Shown here: positions 19,987 to 27,800 of the stretch, piece by piece
Layout of the letters: each line of letters begins with the position of its first letter
How positions within the stretch are numbered: the stretch's first letter is position 1
Assembly: GCA_913055735.1 (NCBI GenBank)
Contig: CAJXKD010000002.1
Span: 598,150-662,149 of the forward strand
Direction: 5' to 3'
Length of the DNA stretch: 64,000 nt
From: an uncultured Rhodospirillales bacterium
Lineage (GTDB): Bacteria; Pseudomonadota; Alphaproteobacteria; Rhodospirillales; UBA2165
The notes under the pieces: generated by a model
What the model was told of the DNA's origin: nothing
The model's input: the letters and a program-made list of their open reading frames with translations, nothing else
The model's database searches: none
Made by a program: the position numbers and the translations under genes

Positions 19987-20119
19987 GAAATGGATGCCCG
20001 TTTGAATTGACTCGCGCTGTGCGCTTCGGCGACCATACGGAAAATAGGGATATGAACGAATCGGCACGGAATTGGAACCGGAACAGAGGGTCCGGGCCAG
20101 GCTCTTGGGAGGGACGTCC

Positions 20120-20683
20120 ATGACCGATGCAATGGCACAAGCGGTGGAGGACGTCGAGCCATCGCAAACGGATGAGATGGCGGAAGGTGGCGGTGACGCC
20201 GCTACTAAAACGGCCTCCGAAACCGCAGCAACGGACGAGGCGCCGCCGCCCAAATCCAATGCGTCCGCACAGCCCGCTTCGCCCGGCGAGGTCGTCAACC
20301 AGGTGCTGGGCCTGATGCTACTCTCGCCCGCCCACAAGCATCTGTTCATTGCCGATCTCGAATGGCTGGTATTGCCGCCGGTGATGGCGCGGCAGTTCCG
20401 CCTGTTCCGCAAGGACGGGCGGGTGATCGCCTATGCGAGTTGGGCGCTCCTGACCGAGGAGGCGGAGACGCGGTTCAGTGATGGCGGCACGCGTGGTGTC
20501 CGCCGTCTTGCGCCCGCCGATTGGACCGCCGGCGACCGGCTGTGGCTGGTGGACGTCATCGCGCCCTTCGGCGGCGCCGACGGGGTGATCAAGGAACTGC
20601 GCGAGAAGGTCTTCGCGGGCCGCAAGATCAAAACCCTGCAGCCTGCCCCCGACGGCAGCGGCCCCGCCGTGGTGGAGTGGTAG
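20120..20683 (+). CDS. toxin-activating lysine acyltransferase (HlyC-like)
   Basis: A 187-residue protein of the HlyC/ApxC family, which moves fatty acyl groups from acyl carrier protein to lysines of RTX toxins before export. The catalytic pair can be seen: His72 in LSPAHKHLF and Asp145 in WLVDVIAPFGG. Other family motifs are FRKDGRVIAYASWALL and DWTAGDRLW. It carries an extra low-complexity Ala/Glu/Thr-rich N-terminus of about 55 residues that classical HlyC lacks. ATG 20120 has GGGAGG about 9 nt upstream. It sits between the export genes and the giant RTX gene, so that protein is the obvious candidate substrate (inference). Confidence 0.85.
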   Translation: MTDAMAQAVEDVEPSQTDEMAEGGGDAATKTASETAATDEAPPPKSNASAQPASPGEVVNQVLGLMLLSPAHKHLFIADLEWLVLPPVMARQFRLFRKDGRVIAYASWALLTEEAETRFSDGGTRGVRRLAPADWTAGDRLWLVDVIAPFGGADGVIKELREKVFAGRKIKTLQPAPDGSGPAVVEW

Positions 20684-20731
20684 ATTGAACATCAATTGGT
20701 GCGAATTCGTGAATTCGGGAAAAACCAGCGT

Positions 20732-21820
20732 ATGAAAAAACGTCTCACCGTTTTGGGGCTTATTGTTATCACCGTAATATTGGTTATTACGGGACCACGG
20801 TTGTTTTTCGAGTTCCACTATTGGAAAGCCAAGCTTGCGGTTGGCGACAACCGCTACCCGGTTCGCATGACCATCGATGCCGTTATCGAGAAACAACCTA
20901 CTAAGATATCTACGACCTTCGAATGCTATCAACGCATCCGCACGGATGAAGGGTGCTTTTTGTGCCCAGAGTGGGAAACCAGCATCCGACAGATCGCCCA
21001 TCAACTGCCGTCCGGAAACTGGTTTCTGGCACGGTTGCATAACTATTGTTTCGCGAAAGAGGGAAAGCCCGCATCGGTACGGCCCCGCTTTTCTTTGATG
21101 ATGTGGGCGGACGACCGTCTCAGGCCGACGGTTACGGAAAATTACACGTTCACCAATCTGCTTTCCGATGTCCTGCCGGACGACCCAAAATTTCTGACGC
21201 ATAGCTTTCGCTTCAACTTCGAGCGGCTGGAGCCGTCGAATGCCCGTCCCGACGATCCCGACGAACAACCGCCGTTCAAGCTCATCGGCGTCAGTAAGCG
21301 GAAATCCGGATCGACCCGCCAAATGATGGCCGGTGGTGCCGTAAAGGTAATTCCCAAATCACTTTGGTCTCAGCTCCCCTTCATGGAGAAATTGGTACGA
21401 GGCATTTCCGAGCCCGAGGAGGTTTCTCTGACAAAAGAAGAACGATTCGCCATCTTTCGCGTCGAAAGCGATGATTTGAAAAAAATTCAAGAAATGAAAA
21501 AGATAAATGAAATCAAGAGTCTACGAAAGCAGGATGTTGTCCACTTCATTCCTTTCCACCCCATAGGAACCGATCTTTGGGAGCTCGATCCAAGGAGAGC
21601 CCAAATATCGGTGAAGTATTATATCGGCAAATACACGGAAAACCCGCCGACCGTAACCATTAACGGACAAAGCTCCGGCGTTGGGAAATGGTCGGACAGG
21701 CAGCGGCTTTTTCTTGACGGCAAGGAATTCGAACTTTCGCGCGAGCGGTTCGTGTTCGATCCGAAGACACAAGCCATCATGATCTTGACACCACTCAACA
21801 GGTACGAATTCAGCAACTAG
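20732..21820 (+). CDS. membrane-anchored protein of unknown function in RTX locus
   Basis: A 362-residue protein with one N-terminal membrane segment (about 5-25, LTVLGLIVITVILVITGP) preceded by MKKR. The rest is expected in the periplasm, or the segment is an uncleaved signal. Four Cys fall within a short part (ECYQRIRTDEGCFLC and HNYCF), suggesting disulfides. A charged Lys/Glu-rich helix lies near 250-275. No family was recognised. It begins 48 nt after the acyltransferase gene and ends 22 nt before the giant RTX gene, so it is probably in the same operon and may be an immunity, chaperone or anchoring partner (inference). GC content is lower than in the neighbours. A GTG at 20696 is an alternative start. 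Confidence 0.7.
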   Translation: MKKRLTVLGLIVITVILVITGPRLFFEFHYWKAKLAVGDNRYPVRMTIDAVIEKQPTKISTTFECYQRIRTDEGCFLCPEWETSIRQIAHQLPSGNWFLARLHNYCFAKEGKPASVRPRFSLMMWADDRLRPTVTENYTFTNLLSDVLPDDPKFLTHSFRFNFERLEPSNARPDDPDEQPPFKLIGVSKRKSGSTRQMMAGGAVKVIPKSLWSQLPFMEKLVRGISEPEEVSLTKEERFAIFRVESDDLKKIQEMKKINEIKSLRKQDVVHFIPFHPIGTDLWELDPRRAQISVKYYIGKYTENPPTVTINGQSSGVGKWSDRQRLFLDGKEFELSRERFVFDPKTQAIMILTPLNRYEFSN

Positions 21821-21842
21821 ACAGTTTGCGGAGGCCGGGACG

Positions 21843-24800
21843 ATGCCGCCACCCACTTACGAAGAGTTCAACGCGCTTTCCAAGTTCGCCTACACCACGA
21901 CGGCGGGAGAAGAGAATTCTGGCAATCCAGACAAGATTCCGCCGGGCTTTACGTTGGCTATAGATGACGGCCAACTTTCACAAAATGTGCAAAATATTGC
22001 CCTCGGAAAAGTTCTCCAGGCGGCTGACGTGACTTCCGCCCAACTCGAAGCTCAAGGCATGGATGTGACAGTGCTTGTCAAGGGCACCGATACCGCCGTC
22101 TTGGCCTTCTCCGGCTCCGATGAAGCAGTCCCCGACTGGATAGGCCCGAACGCGGCGAACCAGTTTATCGCCACCAACACCGTCTCCGAGCAGATGCGCA
22201 TCGCGGTGAAGATCGCGAACGCGTTCAAAGACAAAGTCCAGACGAACAATTTCAATGGCTATCTGACGGGCGATTCGAAAGGCGGAGCCGAGGCCATTAT
22301 CGGCGGCATTGCCTCGGGTCTACAGGTGGTCGCGCACAATGCGCCGGGAATGCGCAAGGAGGCGGAGAAACTTGCGATCGAACGGGGGGAGACTTGGGAT
22401 TTCGAGGCCGCCGAGAATAATATCATCAATGTCGTTCGTGAAAACGATCTAGTGTCGACGTCCCCATTGACGGACGATCAAGTTGGCAAACAGTACGTTG
22501 ATCAACTGACTTTTGTTGAACGTCTCGAGTATTATGCCGGCGGCATTCTGGGCCGGCTGGACGTTACCCACGATCTGGACCGGATAAACGTTCAGGGCAC
22601 CCCGGATTTCAGTCAGCCCACTCCGGCACCATTGTGGTCCGAGAGCGAAGTTGAAGAAATGAACCGATTGGCTGCGGAGTATGCCCGCGGCACCGGCTCG
22701 TTGTGGAGTGCGGACTTAAACGACCAAATATATTTCATCAGTGCCGACGAGAATTATCTTCAAGACAACGTTGCCGGCAGTTCGCTCCTAGACAACGGCG
22801 CGATCCGCGATGCCCAAGCATCAATTCGCGCTCTTCACTTAACAAATTTTGCTGATCCGCAGAAGACGGCGGGTCTTGCTTATGCGATCCAACGGCGTCT
22901 TGGCTGGGGCGGATCAAGCATCCCCGTCAGCGACCAATCTTCGGTGTCCGGGTCCGTGTTTAGCTTTTCCACGCCTGAACCGACCGAGACCACGGGCTGT
23001 TTCGCGGCGGGCACGCCGGTGCTGATAGCCGGCGGCGGTACGCGGCCCATTGAGGCGCTGCGGACCGGTGACCTGGTGATGGGTTTCGATGGGACGGGCG
23101 CGTTACGCCCGGCGCGGGTCGCGCGCACCTTCATCCATCCCAATCAGCCGGTGCTCGACTTTGCCGGCATGGAGGTGACGGCGGCGCACCCGTTCCTGAC
23201 GCCCGATGGGGAGTTCGTTGAGGCCGGCCGGTTCAACGGATCGGCACGGCTTGTTGATGCGGACGGCGCGCCCATCGAGTTGCCGGGGCCGGTGCCGCTC
23301 GGGCTCCGCAAGACCGTCTACAACATCGAGGTGGACGGCCCGCATACCTATGTCGCCGGCGGTTATCGGGTGCACAATAAGTCTTCCGTTGGCGGTGTGT
23401 CGCCGGTGGTGCTTGACCTCGACGGCGACGGGGTGGAACTGATCGATCTCGATCAGTCCGCCGTGTTCTTCGACATGGACGGCGACGGCTATCTCGAGAA
23501 CACCGGCTGGGCGGCGGCGGATGACGGCATCCTTGCCATCGATCTCAGCGCGAATGCGAGCTTCGGCAGCGGCGACGGCGTCATCGACCAGGCGGAGGAG
23601 TTCGTCTTCACCCTGCACGCGCAAGGGACAACAAGCGATCTCCAGGCCTTGGCTACAGCCACCGACGGCGATGATAATCTGTTGTTCGATTCCAACGGCG
23701 ACGGCGTCTTGAACAGCCAGGACACGCTGTGGGGCGATTTCCGGGTGTGGCAGGACCTGGACCAGGACGGCGTCAGCGATACGGGCGAAGTAAAGACGCT
23801 CGCCGAAGCGGGCATTACCGAGATTTCGCTCGACGGCGTGCCCAATGTCTATGCGCAGGGCTCGGAGCCGGGAGCGGCCGACAACGTGATCACCCATCTC
23901 GCGTCGTTCGTGCAAGGCGGCACGGGCGGCCATACGGCGGCTGATGTGCGTTTCGTCTTCAGCACGTTCGGTTACCAATTCGACGATCAGGCCCCTGGCG
24001 GGCTTCTCCTTAATGCTGAGGACGGATCGCAACTTCAATATCTCGAAGACGGCCAGAATTATGTGGTCGACCTCTATGCCGCTGATCTGACAGGCGTATT
24101 CGGGGCCTCAGGGAATGATCAGTTGACCGCCGGCAGTGGCGATGCCGTCCTGATGGATGGCGGTGCGGGCAATGACACCCTGACCGGCGGAGGCGGGGCA
24201 GACTGGATTTCCGGCGGCGCGGGCGCCGATACGATCTACGGCGGAGGCGGTCATGACGTTCTATTTATCGACTCCGATGACCTCGTCATTGATGGTGGCG
24301 CCGATGTTGACGTGGCTATCGTCGCAACAACGACCGGAGTGTCGTTGGATCTGGGGGCAACAAACCTCGAAGCGATAATTGGAAATGACGGAAACGATAG
24401 TTTCTCTACCACGGGAACAGACGATGTAACTGTGTTCGGAAAAGCGGGGAATGACAGCCTTACCGGGGGATCGGGCAACGACACACTAATTGGCGGAATC
24501 GGCGCGGACTCCCTGTCCGGAGGGGACGGGAACGACACCCTATTTTTTGATGCTGACGACACAAATGTAAGTGGTGGCACGGGATTCGATGTTGGTTACG
24601 TTTCAACCGAAAATGCAGTGAATTTGGACCTCCATAGTGCCGGGTTGGAAGCGGTCACCGGCAATATGGGGGGCGACGTACTTTATACATCCGGCAGCAG
24701 CGATGTCGCGATTACAGGGAAGGGTGGAAACGATACGCTTACCGGCGGCGTTGGCGACGATTTGCTTGTCGGCGGCGACGGCGACGATACCCTGGACGGC

Positions 24801-27800
24801 GGTGACGGTGACGACACGGCGAGCTTCGTCGGTCTTTTCACCGACTACGTCATCACCCATGACATGCCGACGGATACCTACACCATCACCGACAAGAAGC
24901 CGGAACTGTTGGGCGACGAGGGCACCGATACGGTGACCAACGTCGAGCGGCTGCAGTTTGCTGACCGCACCATCCATCTCGACGGCAACAACGCGCCCAT
25001 CGCCGACAAGTGGGACTGGGCCGAGACCTTCCGCGACACGGGCGTGCTGATCACCGCGGCCGAGCTTTTGGCCAACGACGGCGATTTCGACGGCGACGGC
25101 ATGACGCTCACTGCTGTCGCAGACGCGGTGCATGGCAGCGTCGGGCTGGACAGCAACGGCGACGTGGTGTTCGTACCCGAGGCCGGGTTCACCGGCCGGG
25201 CGCGCTTCACCTACGAAGTGGAGGATTCCAACGGCGCGTCGGCGACCGCCACCGCCTATGTCAACGTCAAGGGGCCGCTGCCGACGGACTCCTATTTTGC
25301 CAACGAATGGCACCTCGACGCCATCAACGCGACGGAGGTGTGGGAGGATTATACCGGCGCGGGCGTCAAGGTCGGTATCTTCGACAACGGCGTCGATTAC
25401 ACCCATGTGGACATCGACGACAATTACGACACGGCAATTGACTACGATTATTACCACGGCGATGACGATCCGTTCCCCACCGAAACGGACGAGGCCCACG
25501 GTACGGCGCTTGCCGGCATCATCAGCGGCGAACTCAACGGCGAAGGTATCGTGGGAATTGCTTATGATGCAACTATTGCCGGCTCCCGTGGCCCTGTAGG
25601 GTTTGGTGGCACGACGAGTTGGTCAATCTTTCATAGTTGGTTTCAAGGCTATGCAGATTTCGACGTGGTCAACAATAGTTGGGGGTACCGAACCCCATTC
25701 CACCGCAACTTTTTAGCTGATTCCAATCAAGCTCAACTTGAAACAGAGATACAAAATGCCGTTGCAAATGGGCGAGCCGGCCTAGGCACGGCCTTTATAT
25801 GGTCCGCAGGCAATTATCGTAGCGAGGGATTCAATACCAACTATGAAAATCACAAAAATTCCCGCTTTAGTATTGCGGTCGGTGCCTTGGATCAGGACTA
25901 CGAATATGCGTCGTATAGCGCACCGGGGGCTGCCATGCTGGTCACCGCACCAGGCAACGGCATTTATACGACCAACGCCCAGCAGCCCTACGGCTATTTC
26001 GAGATCGACAATGACTATGTAACGCTCAACGGCACGTCGGCGTCGGCGCCGGTGGTGTCGGGCGTCGTCGCGTTGATACTGGAGGCGAACGGCGCGCTCG
26101 GTTACCGCGACGTGCAGGAGATCCTCGCCTATTCGGCCACGCGGAACGACGCCGATTCGACGGGTTGGGCTATCAACGGGGCGGTCAACTGGAACGGCGG
26201 CGGGCTGCATACCAGCCATGATTACGGCTTCGGGCTGGTAGACGCCCATGCGGCGGTGCGCCTCGCCGAGACCTGGACCAAACAGAGCACCTATGCCAAC
26301 GAAGACTCCGTCTTGGCCACCAATTCCACGGGCGGATCGATCCCGGACGGTGGAATACTGACCCAAAGCCTCGCGATTTCCTCCGATCTGGTGATCGACC
26401 ATATCGAGGTCATCGTCAACATAAGCCACGGCCGCGTCGGCGATCTGATCATCACGCTCGTTTCTCCCGACGGCACGGAAAGCGTACTGGTGGACCGGCC
26501 GGGCAAGGATCCGGACGATGCGAATGATCGGGGCTCGGACCTGACCAGCCTGCACTACAAGCTTTCCAGCACCCATCACTGGGGCGAGACCGGCAATGGC
26601 ACCTGGACCCTCAAGGTCGAGGATGCCTATGGCGGCAGCGACACCGGCAGCATCAGCAGCTGGAGCCTCACCATCTACGGCGATACCGAAGAAGCCGATG
26701 ACGTCTATGTCTATACGGACGAATACGGCGATTTCACCGAGCTCGCAGATACCGACCGGCGGCTCCTGTCCGACGATGATGGCGGCACCGACGCGATCAA
26801 CGCCGCAGCCGTTACCTCGGACCTGTTGATCGATCTCAATGCCGGGGCGTCCTCGTGGATTGCCGACAACACCCTGACCATCGCTTCCGGCACGGTGATC
26901 GAAAATGCTTATGGCGGCGACGGCGATGACTGGCTGGTGGGTAACGCCGCGGCGAATGCGCTTTCGGGCGGGCGCGGCGACGACATATTGGTGGGCGGTG
27001 GCGGCGCGGATACGCTCACCGGCGGGCGCGGCAACGACACGCTCGACGGCGGAGCCGGCAATGACACGATTTGGGGCGGCGCGGGAACCGACACGGTCGC
27101 CTATGTAGGCGAGCGGGACGGCTATGACGTGGTTTATGACGTCGAAACCGGTCATTTCATCGTTACCGATACGGACACGGCGGACGGCGATGACGGCACC
27201 GACATTCTGACAAGCATCGAGGAACTCGAGTTCCGGAGCAATCTGCATACGAATCTGGCGCTGTATTCGGCGTCGTTCGGCGAAAGTGCCTGGACGGCGG
27301 CGGCGCTGTCGGTTGCCGCGGCGGCGATTGCAGCGCCGGATGCCAGTGCAATGGCAGACAAGCTGGTCGAGGATTCCTCCACGGGCAGCCACGATGTGCA
27401 ACAGGCCGCGATCGCGGTCGAAAGCGGAAAGAACTATACCTTTTCCATCCATGCCAAAAGCGCCGGCGACGGGCGGCGCCTTGCGTTGAGCCTCGCCGCG
27501 GCCGAGTTCCTGGGCACGCCTTCCGCCGTTTTCGATTTGGATTCCGGCACGGTCGCGTCGGGCACCGGCAGCATCACCGCGTTGGGGTCGGGCTGGTATC
27601 GGCTGTCGGTCACCGGCGAAGCGGATGTTTCGGGCGACTCGGCGGCGACAATCTCCCTCGACGATGGATCGTCGGGCTCCTACTCTGGTGACGGGACGAG
27701 CGGGCTCTATGTCTGGGGTGCGCAGCTCGAGGAAGGCACCGAGGCAAGCGACTACATCGCAACCGCGGACAGTGAGGCATCGGCCTATAAGGCCCTTGAT

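Noticed and set aside
24120..24830. Periodic GC-rich repeats that could be taken for a CRISPR or minisatellite
   Set aside because: The periodicity is 27 nt, codes for RTX nonapeptides in frame, and has no uniform repeat-spacer structure.
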